NCBI GenBank assembly: GCA_002104905.1
Contig: MCFE01000197.1
Span: forward strand, 1-64,000
Reading direction: 5' to 3'
Source: Basidiobolus meristosporus CBS 931.73
Taxonomy: Eukaryota; Basidiobolomycota; Basidiobolomycetes; Basidiobolales; Basidiobolaceae
Length of the DNA: 64,000 nt
The notes beneath the pieces are model-generated. The model saw only the letters and a program-made list of their open reading frames with translations, did no database searches and had not been told where the DNA came from. The position numbers and the translations under genes are program-made. The number at the start of each line of letters is the position of its first letter. Within the stretch, counting starts at the first letter, position 1. Of this stretch, positions 25,576 through 36,450 are shown piece after piece.

Positions 25576-26207
25576 ATCAATTCTTCATGCATTACAGAGG
25601 AACTTGGCGGCCTCCAAGCCAATCTATTCAAGTGACTTACTTGTCTATCCCAGTAGACCTTTCCTCATATATATTTTCATACTTCCTACACATGATATCT
25701 TCTCTAGCCTCATCTCGATTCAATGTTTTCTATCTTGTACTACGGTTCAATACAAATTCTAAAGATGCCCAATATATCTGCAGCGTGTTTGTTCCATGTC
25801 CATTGTAGGGATGTCGGTCCCTTAATCATGCCTTAAATAATCTATTCGAGATGTGGACATCGAGGAAGTGTGAGAAGAATCAACATTGTTCCATTGAGAA
25901 GCTTGGAATAGGGGCAACGCTTATCTCTCTAGTGGGAGAGGAGGTCGCCATTTGACAGATGACTGATTGGTCAAGCCTGTGACTAGAGTATGCGCTCCCC
26001 TCTGCTCAGCTGTATTTGCAATGTATAACCAATGTAATGCATATATTTCATGCCCGAACGTACCTTCGGTTCCCCAACCCCATATACAACCTTGTTGAAC
26101 GCATCAGGTTGATATCATTTTAGGGCCGCTATCCAATGTAGATAAATCGGTCCTCTGTAGTGACTTTCCTTTTTGAATTTTCTTTCTCACCATCCTCCGC
26201 TGCTTGA
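25576..26207. other. Intergenic, 3' flank of kinase and 5' flank of glycosyltransferase
   Basis: No supported gene. Short frames here have no recognisable domain. Confidence 0.5.
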
Positions 26208-27684
26208 ATGATGAGAGGAGAAGCGTCAGTCTCAAAGCCAATCAAGCTCCTTTTTTTCCTCTACGTATTCCTCTCTTTTCTTTATATTGTCCACTACTTC
26301 TACGAGATACCGAGTCCAAGTAAGTTCAGCGTCTTATCAGTTGCACGAAACCCCAAGTGAACACGAGTCCTGTCCTAGATATTCTCAAGATCCCACGCTA
26401 CACCCAGGAGTTGACGTTGGATGATGCAGGTAACCAGTGTCCCGCGCTTTCCACCGAGTGCCTCTTCTGATTCACCAGTTGCTAGACTCTATGTTCGGCG
26501 GCCACAATAACCGTTATGTCTACTCCAAATTATTCTCGAGCGCTATGCAGCCAAGCAACCTAGAGCCGTTTTATATCCGTGCTGAATTGATCCCCTCGCC
26601 AGACGATATCACCATCACAACGTTGATTACACCGGATCGATTTGAAGTATTTGAGAAACTCATCAATCATTATCAAGGTAACTCGAGCTACTCATTAGTC
26701 CATGACCGAAGCTTACCACCCCCACCCCTTACCAGGGCCCATCTCTGCCACCTTACATGTGGACGAAACACCTGAGAAGAGAAAAATCCTTGGAAGACTC
26801 CAAGCGATGTACATGAGAAACCCCTCGATGCGGAGATACGTGGATGTACACTTGATAGTGGATTCATTCGAAAGACAGTTTAACTACTGGCGTAATGTAG
26901 CCAGATTCTTTGCTCGGACCAAGTACATCCTGATGCTGGATGTAGACTTCTTCCCGTGCACGAACTTGCGGCAAAATCTACAGCGACACCCACAACTATT
27001 GGGCAAACTGCGAGAGGGGAATGCAGCAATAGTAATTCCTGCTTTCGAATATGGGGCGCTGGATGAGGGTCGGAATTCTGATCACTTCCCACGCACCAAA
27101 GACGCTCTAATCAAGGTGGTCCGTTCTGGACACCTTGACATGTTCCACAAGGTGTGGCAACAAGGGCACGGATCTACCAATTACACCCGATGGTACTCCG
27201 CCGATCAGCCATACCTTGTCACAGAATACACCTACAGCTATGAGCCATATGTCGTGGTGAAAAAAGATGCGGTGCCCTGGTGCGACGAGAGGTTTATCGG
27301 TTATGGTGCCAACAAGGCAGCCTGTTTGTATGAGATCTATTTATCTGGAACTGATTTCTGGGTGCTGCCCAACGATTTTTTGATCCACCAAAACCATGAC
27401 TATCCAGAGGTGACCCGTCGAATGGAGGTAAGCCAGGGCCGCAGGCTCGACAAGAAGACTACTTACTGATCAGGCTCGTCTTGTAGAGAAAACTTAACAA
27501 GCAGATCTACACGAATTTCCGGGAGGAAAGTTGCTATCGTTATTGGCGAAATGCCTTGGCCCTGGGGACTTGGAACAGCCCGCGCTCCAGCAACGCCAGA
27601 CGCGAGTGCAGTAAGATCCCGGAATTTATGGAATTACTCAATGAGTTGGATAATCCGAATTCAATCTCACTTAATTCCAATTGA
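26208..27684 (+). CDS. GT49/LARGE-like glycosyltransferase, type II membrane protein
   Basis: Five exons join in phase for 414 aa: 26208-26319, 26379-26429, 26486-26677, 26736-27427 and 27487-27684. Residues ~13-32 (IKLLFFLYVFLSFLYIVHYF) form an uncleaved signal anchor, so the catalytic part should face the Golgi lumen. The Glyco_transf_49-like domain covers the rest, with LMLDVDFFPC carrying the DxD metal-binding motif, then a region like the LARGE/B4GAT1 C-terminal transferase (EPYVVVKKDAVPWCDERFIG, NDFLIHQNHDYPE). In animals the relatives add glucuronate to O-mannosyl glycans. The fungal substrate is unknown. Its 3' end converges with THI5, and the riboswitch on the other strand starts 66 bp beyond its stop. 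Confidence 0.85.
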
Positions 27685-27749
27685 CCATCTGACCATCCTA
27701 TCCTAATGACAAACACACTAGAGCCATCTTTCAATTGTTTATTTCCAAT

Positions 27750-27875
27750 GGCAACTTTCCCTTGCGCAGGTATTATCCTGTTCAGGTTCAAAGGGTATGA
27801 TCTCAGTCCATTTGCAGCATCCCGCTAGACCCTTACCTAGGCCCGACAGCATACCACAGGACACCCCTAGTTACC
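27750..27875 (-). promoter_or_regulatory. TPP riboswitch aptamer (THI element) in the 3' UTR of THI5
   Basis: Read on the minus strand, the sequence carries the THI-element core in order: AACTAGGGGTGTCC, a long variable P3 arm, GGACTGAGA, ATACCCTTTGAACCTGA, ACAGGATAATACCTG and CGCAAGGGAAAGTT. P1 pairs AACT with AGTT. P2 pairs GGGTGT with ATACCC. P3 pairs GTCC with GGAC. P5 pairs CAGG with CCTG, a compensatory variant of the bacterial CTGG/CCAG. The bases that contact TPP (CTGAGA at 27801-27806 on the plus strand as TCTCAG, and GGATAAT) are conserved. It begins 28 bp after the THI5 stop codon, on the same strand, so it is downstream of the coding sequence. The nearest other gene is convergent. 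Confidence 0.93.
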
Positions 27876-27902
27876 AACGAAAAAAATAAATTACCACTGA
27901 AC

Positions 27903-29115
27903 CTAGTTTTGGGCCTGGACCTCCAGTGCTCTAGGCAGCTCGTTCTCAACTCTGTCCTGGCTACCTAATCCGGTTTTGGGTGCATTTGGGTCAACCTCTG
28001 GCAACAACGGCCAGGTTAGAAAATCATTGGTCATGTTCTGCCTGAACGCTTCGTCAACGATGCCCAAACGCTTGCAGTAGTTGGTAACCTTGTTCCAGTC
28101 ACGCTGGACATTCTTCAAATCCTTCGAGAAATAAATGAAGGAACGGTCGAAGATCTTTCTGTTGACCGGTGTGTTCATGGCCGGCTTCAAGTCAACCAAC
28201 AGCTCGTATGACTCTTCTGGCTTGGCCTGGATGAAATCCATGGCTCTCTTGATTGCCTTCATGAACTTTGCAACCTTCTCGGGGTTTTCGTTGATGAATT
28301 TTTCGTTTCCAATGAAGAGAATCTAACGCATTCGTCAGTCAGACATCCCAAATCCACGGCCGGCAAGCACTTACTGAACAGAAGCAGCAGCATCCAAGCT
28401 TGGCAAGCTCATCGATGCGGAGCATTTGAACATCATCTCTGGGACGGCCTTGCTCAACACTCCACTCCTCCAGCTCGACCATCTGAACGTTCTCAATTCC
28501 TATTCCTCCGTCAATCACCCCCTTTTGAATAGCCCTGGTCACATTCATGCCTACTCGAACTGGAGTGTAGTCCTCGGGGGTCATGCCAAAATGACGGGTA
28601 AGCTCATCCAACTGAATCTTACCAAACTCGCCAACATAACCGATTCTCTTTCCACGAAGCGATTGGAAGTCGGTGGTGATCCCGTTGGCCGACTTGAGGT
28701 AAATCACCCCAGTGAATGGTTCCTAGAGTCCGAGAAAAGGTTTAAATCAACCCCCAACCCATCACTTCCCTTCAACAGCATAATTACATCGAGCAAGGTG
28801 CCAATGGACTTGATAGGGAATCCACGGGCTTTCCCAGCAATGGTATGAATCATGGCTTTCAAGCCAAGATCAGCCTTGCCACTGCCAATGATTTCGGTAA
28901 CATCTACAAATCGGGAAAGATTACGCAACTTGTCCAAGAAAAGGCAGTGGGCTTCTGGAACGTTGGAGATGCTTACCAGATGGGTCATTTGGCTCCAAGA
29001 TGGCCACCTTCACTCCCTCATCTGCGAAATAGCCAAGCTTGTGGGCAACAAACAAGGGAGCATGGTAGGGGGTGGCGTGCCAGTTCAATAAGCAGGTGAT
29101 TTTATCGGTAGACAT
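27903..29115 (-). CDS. THI5: Thi5/Nmt1: HMP-phosphate synthase (thiamine pyrimidine precursor)
   Basis: Makes 4-amino-5-hydroxymethyl-2-methylpyrimidine phosphate from PLP and its own active-site histidine, the pyrimidine half of thiamine. Four exons join in phase: 29115-28977, 28903-28788, 28722-28375 and 28322-27903, giving 340 aa, the same length as yeast Thi5. The start gives [20 protein letters not shown]. Lys62 (PLP lysine) and the donor His66 fall at the yeast positions in LKAMIHT. The CCCFC iron-site motif is at about residues 196-200 and ends exon 3. The gene is intact. A TPP riboswitch lies in its 3' flank (27750-27875), so repression by thiamine is expected, through 3'-end processing or splicing rather than a 5' UTR intron (inference). 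Confidence 0.96.
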
Positions 29116-29765
29116 CGTCGGAAACCTAGAATAACAGAAAGTGTTGTTGATGCTCTGCCACCCTCGAGGAAACTCTCTTATATACCCTCCCTCTCGACTT
29201 GACGAGCCTGAACAGTGTTTGGGGTCCAACTTACGCATGCTACACCGTATCGACATAATTATCGACAATCAGGACAATTATTCATAGCATTTGGGTGGCT
29301 TAAGAAAGCCTAAGCCGAATCCCTGCCTTCCTGGTACTACCATGCCCATCGCCACTTTGAGGAGAAATGATCAGCAAAGATGAATTACCTGGATTACCTG
29401 GAAATGTGATTACTACATCCGAGATTGTAAAGCCTATGAAATCCATCAGCATCATTGACACGTGGTCCACTGCTTTCATACTAAGCAACGCGGCACTGAG
29501 ATTTCCAGCAAAGAATTCTTGGCATCATTGTGAAACCTTAATTGAGACCATCCTATAGCAACGTTTGATTTATGTGAGCATATTCCAGCAGCCTACACTG
29601 TCGCCTACCCGCCTACTTAGTCATTGTGTGGAGCGCCAATGACTCAGGTGGTGGAAATGGATATTCCATGCTATTTATTCTATAGGTGGAGGCACCCTCT
29701 CGACAATTGCCTCTGACATATATAAAACAAGCGCCTGCTGATTTCCGCCTCATTTTCGACCTTTG

Positions 29766-30473
29766 ATGGTACGATACAACCCGCCTGCTTCAATCACCCC
29801 TACACATATGGAAAAGCTGGGTACCGTTAGGTCAGCTAATGCCGATATTCAACAATATGTCACAACCCGACGCATCAGAATTCTCTGTGCTACTCTTATT
29901 AGCGTGCAGATGGTATGCCACCAGATATCTCATTCCGGACAGGATCTTCTAACAACAAGCCTCTAGTTGACTGCTGTGTCGATAGCCATCGCTATGGGGG
30001 TTGCAGCATGTAATATTAGTCATGACCCATACCTACCAGTGGGTGTACAGGTGGACCTCGACAACCTTCGTGATGCGCACTACATGTCATTGGTTGGTTG
30101 CGGATTGGCAGCTATCAACGCGATTACTGGTTTGATTGGAATCCGAAAAGTGAGTGGCACTCCATACTGGCTAATAATGGTGCGCTATACTTAGCATTGA
30201 TTCATTGCAGAGATGCCGCAAACTATTAAACATCTATATGGTGTTTACTATTATTACGACCCTGCTGACGATCGCCACCGGGTGTCTTTACGTAGTGTGG
30301 CGAAGCAGAATTCACGCCCTCATTATGGTTGCTCCAGTAAGTGAGTCTGGAATAGATGATCTACCGTATTGATCTAATCTAGTTTACAGAGCTGCATAGG
30401 TGTGTTGTGTGCTGCATGGACGTATATCCTTCGAATGCGACTCAAGATGACTCGCCATCTCATTGGCGTCTGA
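29766..30473 (+). CDS. Small four-helix membrane protein, function unknown
   Basis: Four exons join in phase for 179 aa: 29766-29912, 29967-30149, 30211-30336 and 30390-30473. Introns have clean GTATGC, GTGAGT and GTAAGT donors. Four hydrophobic segments are visible: about residues 38-66 (LCATLISVQMLTAVSIAIAM), 92-110 (MSLVGCGLAAINAITGLIGI), 117-138 (VFTIITTLLTIATGCLYVVW) and 147-166. The intron placement and preserved frame support a real gene. I recognise no family; the tetraspan layout alone does not define a function. Confidence 0.7.
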
Positions 30474-30584
30474 ACCTTAGCGCCTGAGCCTGAGCTTGTC
30501 CCATAAACACTCCATTCTTATACCCATTTCCACTGTACATAATTAGATTTAGTCGATGAATGTTAAATGCTGAATGGTATGGGA

Positions 30585-30612
30585 TATGGGATATGGGATA
30601 TGGGATATGAGC
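30585..30612. repeat. Short tandem repeat, GATATGG x4
   Basis: The 7-bp unit (GGATATG) is repeated about four times in the 5' flank of the FKBP gene, about 95 bp before its start codon. Confidence 0.8.
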
Positions 30613-30705
30613 TGATTTCATCTCCTCCCAGAATTATCCTTTTTTGGAGAAGAATTTTGAATAAATTTGCCAACGCTTGTAAACTTCTAACTTCATTCAA
30701 GCATC

Positions 30706-31221
30706 ATGGGAGTTACACGTCAAGTTTTGAAGCGCGGTGCTGGCCTCCTCTTCCCCAAGAAGGTACCCCAGCCCCCCCTTGCGCCTGGCAAGGCTGTACA
30801 GCTAACCCTTTGGCCACTTTAGGGTGATAGAGTCACCATGCACTATATTGGAACAGTAAGTGACAGGAGGGAAAAGCCCAATGGTGGTTGTCTGTTGTGC
30901 TCATAACTTTCTCAGTTGCAGAACGGCAAGAAGTTTGACTCCTCCCGTGACCGCGGCACTCCATTTCCAATGCCGCATTGGCGTTGGCCAAGTTATCCGA
31001 GGCTGGGATGAAGGTAGGTGGAGGTTTGGTTTGTTTGGCGTCGAACAAGGTACCTAAACGACGCACCGTTACATAACGTAGCCGTCCCAGAGATGTCCGT
31101 TGGCGAGGTTGCCAAGCTTACTATGACCAGCGACTTTGCCTATGGTAAGCGCGGGGTTCCAGGAGTTATCCCCGAAGACGCCACTCTGGTTTTCGAGGTC
31201 GAGTTGCTTGCAGTCAATTAG
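30706..31221 (+). CDS. FPR1: FKBP12-type peptidyl-prolyl isomerase, with one-base frameshift
   Basis: Four exons: 30706-30762, 30823-30855, 30916-31013 and 31082-31221. The protein starts [13 protein letters not shown] and has the FKBP core: [28 protein letters not shown], and the end [14 protein letters not shown]. Length would be about 108 aa, normal for FKBP12, the rapamycin/FK506 receptor and proline isomerase. Exon 3 holds one base too many: the run TTT at 30964-30966, after the GTP codons, should be TT for the frame to match both flanks (GTPF, then QCRIGVGQ). As written the protein is truncated. Either a sequencing error in a homopolymer or a real null allele; all other sites look functional. 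Confidence 0.88.
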
Positions 31222-31670
31222 AAGCGTCAATAAACACAACATATATGCGTGAACAATTTGACTAGAATTTATTTTCCCGCCTCCTCGGAGACGAGAATCA
31301 TGCTGCACTCGAACCATGAAAAGAACATAAAATATACAGGAGATATAACCGATAGAGGGATATAAGGATGAGGGATGGACATGATGGGATAGAATGGTTG
31401 TTTTTTCAGCTGTTTCTTTTCCTGAGGATATTTTGCAGTTTTTTTGCTTTTTTTCTTGGTATATAGTCGAGTTTGCTTCTTTCCAATGCATCTGTTGCGT
31501 AAGTGGACCGAATGATAAGGGCGGTGAATGTCGTTTACGTAAGTTCATGTGATTTCTTCGGTATGACCAGGCAGCGAGGGTAGGTGAGGGGAGGAGATCA
31601 GTACTCACGCCCGACACCTGCGCCCTGCAGCTTCCGGACTAGGCTCATACAGAGGCGGGATACGCCTCGT
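31222..31670. other. Convergent 3' flanks
   Basis: T-rich stretches near 31400-31460 and no supported gene. It separates FPR1 from a small minus-strand frame. Confidence 0.5.
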
Positions 31671-32000
31671 CTAGATGGCCGCAAATTTGCGAAGGAGCGT
31701 CTTGCGGACCACCCGTTCATCCTCCGAAAAATCCAGATAACGCGTCAGCGTTTTCCGAACACGACGTTCACTTCTACCGGACTTTCGATCTCCGTAGTAG
31801 ATTTGTGCGATTTGATAGATTTCTCCCGATTGAAAGCGACGACTCCAATGCTCTTCTGGTATCTCGTGACGACTGTGACTGGTCTCCTCATCATGAAAAT
31901 CCATCATGCCACTGTTGTGGCTGGGGGTATCTGGGTTTCTAGATTGGATCAGAGAGTAGAATTTGTGAGCATCTTGGAGTATGGTTGGTGGAAGGGACAT
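31671..32000 (-). CDS. Hypothetical small charged protein (109 aa)
   Basis: A single uninterrupted frame starting MSLPPTILQDAHKFYSLIQS. The C-terminal half is strongly charged (GDRKSGRSERRVRKTL, YLDFSEDERVVRKTL). No signal peptide, membrane segment or domain is visible. I do not recognise it. It could be a real small gene or a chance frame; the plus strand of the same segment is also open. Confidence 0.4.
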   Translation of the reverse strand: MSLPPTILQDAHKFYSLIQSRNPDTPSHNSGMMDFHDEETSHSRHEIPEEHWSRRFQSGEIYQIAQIYYGDRKSGRSERRVRKTLTRYLDFSEDERVVRKTLLRKFAAI

Positions 32001-32457
32001 CTCTTTGGGGAGTCAAGGGCTGGGGGAGAGAAAAAGATCAGTTTGCGGTACAGAGTACAATTGGTAACGGTGCAGCTGTGCTCATATTTATAGCCACCGC
32101 GAGTCTCTGTTGAGTCAATGAAACAGGTCAAAAATGTCGTACAATCGGGTTGAATCCAAGAAAAATTGCTTCAAACCTACATTGTATCGCGAGAGATTCA
32201 GGATTCGCTGGGAAGATGGTCTAGATGGACTTATTTGATTAAGAAACACGAGTCTCGCTCGACAGGTGAGAACGTCTAGATTGTTTTACATAATGCAACT
32301 TTAATAATGGTCGGTGTAACTGGGGCTTTATTAGCGCTGCCGGTTCTGATTGATTACGACAAATTGACGATGAGAGCATAATTAATTATTCTATGTTCAT
32401 TGCGAGGCGCGTGTAACAATAACACATCAATTATGTAAGAAATATTTGGCTTGCAGC
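32001..32457. other. Intergenic
   Basis: AT-rich, nothing recognised. It contains the 3' flank of the transporter gene. Confidence 0.5.
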
Positions 32458-34107
32458 CTAACCCGTCACTTTGAGTTTGATGTCCTCCTCTGCGGTGTTT
32501 TGCCGACGATTTTCCGACCTAAACAGGACTAGCCCCAGCAAACACACTAAACTCACCAACGTGGCCGAAAATATCAGCGAATACTTCATGTGATACGGTG
32601 GGTTGCTCTCTGGCCCTGCCCGAAGCGCGTCCATAATAAACATGGTTACAAAGCCAAAGAATTGAGCGCACATCCACAAGATCCCGCTGCTGGTGCCCTC
32701 GTCCACCGGGAATGTCGTTTCAACGCCCAGCTCCAAGCATACCGGGAGCCCTGCGAATGCCAGCATCCCAATGGCTCCGAAATTGACGCAGATCCAGGCG
32801 AAATTATTCTGTCGGACTTTCGCGGGGTTAGAAATGGCCACTGAGATGGCCAGAAATGGAACTTACTTGTAAAGATCAAGGCAATCAAGCTTATCGGCAG
32901 TAAACAAACTAAGAGTCGGAAAACTCGCATAAATTTTTTGGTTTTATCCAGGTAAACGCCACAGATCCCTAAATGCCATGGTTTAGAAAATCCTCCCCTT
33001 TACTGGCCACAGTTGATAGATCCTACCTCCACCAACCAATCCAATGCCGATCAGAGTCACTCCAAATATACTGCCATCGTCATCCGAGTACCCATACGGG
33101 TTGATGAATTCTGATAATAAAGTTACCACATCGTTGAAAATTCCAACCACCGATCCAAATATCAACACCAAAAGCCAGAAATGTGGGAGTCTTGAGCATA
33201 TCTTGAGCCCTGGTATAAACGGCTCCGATACTTTCGAAGCGCTGAGCGATGGCGGAGTCCTGGGTAGCTTGGGTATGATTGAGGCCGGTATGGCCACGAT
33301 TGTAGCGAACAAGGCTGCCGCAAGAAGCTATGTTGGGCGTTATTACTAAAATCGAGGTAGATGCTATTCAAGCCCTCACGTACCGCGTTCGGAAATTCAT
33401 TCGGGGCACTGCACACAGAGGTTGCCAGAACCATGCCAACCGCTGAGCCCAGAGGGTTGGCTGTTTTGTAGAGGTTAGCGATAGACCATACTCATCAACG
33501 TTGCAAGGACACCGTACTCACCTAAAGAAGCTACAGTGTTGGCTAATGCCCGCTCACTATCCGAAAACCATACCGCAGCCATTTTGGTGGGAGCATTGAG
33601 AAGAAAGGTTTGAGCAGCGCCTGCAATTACCTGGTGAATGATCTGCATTAGAGGCGAACTTCTCCTTACGACGGCATACCCGGTACAAACCTGACCCAAG
33701 ATGGCCAGAGCAAGTCTCCCACTACTTTGCTCATCCCCAACAAACGTTCCAAAATATCTTATCCAAGCTCCCGCAATTTGCAAGGCCGCGCCTATCAGCA
33801 AAGCAGGCTTAAGACCTTTCGTGTCGAGCACCCAACTACTCAGGAGAGAAAACAACACGAACATAAGCATATACAGACTACTTAGAAGGTTGATGATGGT
33901 CATGGAGATGTTGTAATAGCTTTGGGCTTGCGATGAAACCGAGGAAAAAGTGACCCATATTACTGAGGCAGCAATATTCAATAAGAAAACGACAAACAGA
34001 ACCAGAAACCGGATTTTGTATACGAGGAAGTTTGTGGTTGAAGGTTCCAGGAAGAAGGAATGCTCTTCGGTAGGAGAAAGTTTAGGATTGTCTACTTCGT
34101 CAGTCAT
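32458..34107 (-). CDS. MFS transporter of the SLC49/FLVCR family
   Basis: Six exons join in phase on the minus strand for 454 aa: 34107-33691, 33630-33522, 33460-33384, 33327-33027, 32968-32867 and 32816-32458. Introns are 50-61 nt. After a polar N-terminus (MTDEVDNPKLSP...), about 11-12 hydrophobic helices follow. Family-like segments are YKIRFLVLFVVFLLN, SSWVLDTKGLKPALLIGA, LLNAPTKMAAVWFSDSERALAN and NPLGSAVGMVL, which match the FLVCR/DIRC2 group. Animal members carry choline, haem or pyridoxine; the fungal substrate is unknown. The C-terminal tail is charged and cytosolic. The start was set at the first ATG (34107). Confidence 0.85.
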
Positions 34108-34962
34108 GTTGAACAGGGATGAGCCAGCACCTTCCACAGAAAATAGAAATTATTCCAGGTTGGAACATAAATGGACGATAGTGGTGTCTAGCCTTATTGG
34201 AAAAATTCGCCATCGTTGAATATTTTTAAAGGAATTCTCCTCGTTTTGCAGGTGTGCTGATTTCGGATGTCCGGTATCTGCGCTGACCCTTCGGAGGAGA
34301 TTTACTCCGCTCCGTCACTCCCTCTGCCAACACTCCTTTCAGACAAGGGCGTGCACCCAAAGTGTAGATGCTTTAATTCAAACAAATCACGTGCATAGAG
34401 GCATCTTCCGATTGAGGTAGCTGGACATGGTGCATGGGCTGACATCAAGGCCGACATCAAGATTGCCATGACAGCTTCAAAAGCAACTTTTGTTTGCCAC
34501 TCCATACGCTGTATTTCCAGGCGCTAATTTCCAGCCGCATTATATGGCCAATTTCAAAAGCCCAATCAGTACCTTGTGGCCATCCCCAAAAAGATACCAA
34601 TAATACTATGGCCAATGAGGTGTCCTTACTGGGACACTAATATATTTCTTCAAGTATCGTTTAAACTTTTCCTATTAATTAAGCGAATTTGGTGGGGAAC
34701 GCAATGGAAATTCCCTACTTCACCAGCCTCCCTTTTGCATTCAGCTCTCCCTGGCCACTCTCCTCCCTGTCCTCCCCTCAACTCCCCATTGCCCCCGTCC
34801 ATCTTTGGTCTTAATCACTTATAATTTTCTTTTTCCCTTTGGTTTCTTTGCCTCCATAGAACTTGTGTCCTCCTCTTCCTTGCTACCCTCTATTTCCTTT
34901 CTCTCTGTGTTTCAAAGGCCTCCCTTCCAACCTCCACCACACCTTAGTTGTAAACGAAAAAG
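34108..34962. other. Divergent promoter region, CT-rich
   Basis: Between the transporter and CYRI genes. The plus strand from about 34720 to 34950 is strongly pyrimidine-rich, up to the CYRI start. No gene is supported. Confidence 0.5.
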
Positions 34963-36450
34963 ATGGGCTTTCTATTTTCTTCGTTGAGAGGGGCTAGCAA
35001 TAGCACCACCACAAGCCCCAGCACTTGCAACACTGAGAGCATACCAGAGTTCTATATAAATTTCGAAAGTTTGTGTCTCTCGATATGCCACTTCCATCCT
35101 CCTACCATCAAGTCTAACGGCTGAATCCATCGTTTTGTCTTTAGACCCTGTTCCATCTTCAGATGAAGCACAAACATACGAGCGTGTCCTGAAAATGCTT
35201 CAACCAACCTCTTCCATTATCGCTTCTCTTCGACAGTATAAGGGTTGTGCCGATGTTATCCGACAGGTATGTGCCGGAAGTCTAGCAGTCGGCTGGTTGG
35301 TGGCGTTGCCTTAACACACCACCTCATCTTCGTAGGCTATATCGACCCCGAACGCAGATACGGAACAAGCAGCCTGGAAGGAACTGACACCCGCAGTCGC
35401 CGATCTCAAGCGCTTCTATGAGTTTGCTTCCGTACTAGGTAAAGATTACCTGGCTACAACATCCGGTCAATATGAGTACTAACGACAGCTTGCCTCCGCA
35501 TTTAGAGACGGTAGTTCCTGAGCTTCTGCATCCACTATGCCAAGGCAATGCCAACCAGAATATTGAAAAGCATCAAGCGTTGGCGAAACTCTTCGCAGAC
35601 ATACTTGATTTCGTCTTCGAGTTTGACGAGTTGAAGGCAAGTAACGGTGCCCTTCATGCGCAAGCCACCCGATCGAAGCTAACCCAACTCGTGTAGATGG
35701 CCAACCCTGCCATTCAGAACGATTTCTCATACTATCGCCGTTCATTGAGTCGTTTGAAGATGACCAACTCGGTAGGTTTGCTCCGTACAGGTTTACAGGC
35801 TTCCATGCTAACTGGCACCCTCCTCCCAGACACAAGCAAGCGAATCGGTGGTGCAGGATGAACTTGCAAATAGAATGTCATTATTCTACGCCTATCACAC
35901 CCCAATGTTGAAGACGGTAATTGACTCGGTAACCGAATTCGTCAACAAGGTTGGTGGTTTTCATACTCTGGTCAACAAGCAGCGGGATACTAAGTTCCAT
36001 ACAAATAGCAAAGCGAGGGCAGAAATGTTGCTGAATGCTTATCCGCAATCACTCTTGCCTGTTACAATGTGGTTACCAAGCAGGGGTAAGTGGGCGAATT
36101 TGTGGTATGTTGCTGGGGCCAATTACTCATTGCTTCATTAGAGCGAAAACTTCCGAGTTCAACGATTTCTGTCAGAGAGTGATGGTTGCATGCACCGTCC
36201 TATACGACCACATCAATCCAAACGGAGTGTTCAGTAGAGGCAGCACCATCAACGTAAGCTGGAAGACCATGCTCACCTCCCTGGATTTCGACTCACCATT
36301 GGCGTTCTTTAGGTTCGTAATGTCATCAAAGCAGTCCAGACGCAAGGTGCCCGTTGCAAAGACACCCTTCTTTGCGCATTGCGTTTCAACAGCAAGCATC
36401 TCAACGACGAGGATACACCCAAACAGATCAAAGCTATGCTCAACGAGTAA
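34963..36450 (+). CDS. CYRI: CYRI/FAM49 homologue (Rac-binding inhibitor of SCAR/WAVE)
   Basis: Nine exons join in phase for 327 aa (animal CYRI: 323-324): 34963-35068, 35145-35266, 35336-35438, 35506-35636, 35697-35771, 35830-35949, 36009-36085, 36142-36253 and 36313-36450. The protein starts [10 protein letters not shown], with Gly2 available for myristoylation as in CYRI-B. Family landmarks run in order: [61 protein letters not shown], and the end [21 protein letters not shown]. The two arginines of SYYRRSLSR (about 168-169) correspond to the Rac1-contact arginines. Intron 4 (35637-35696) has a GC donor (GCAAGT...GTAG). CYRI proteins bind active Rac1 and restrain Arp2/3-driven protrusion; in a fungus the role would concern Rac and actin. 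Confidence 0.94.

Noticed and set aside
31584-32093. Plus-strand frame of 169 aa
   Set aside because: No domain; it overlaps the equally unproven minus-strand frame and lacks splice or codon support.
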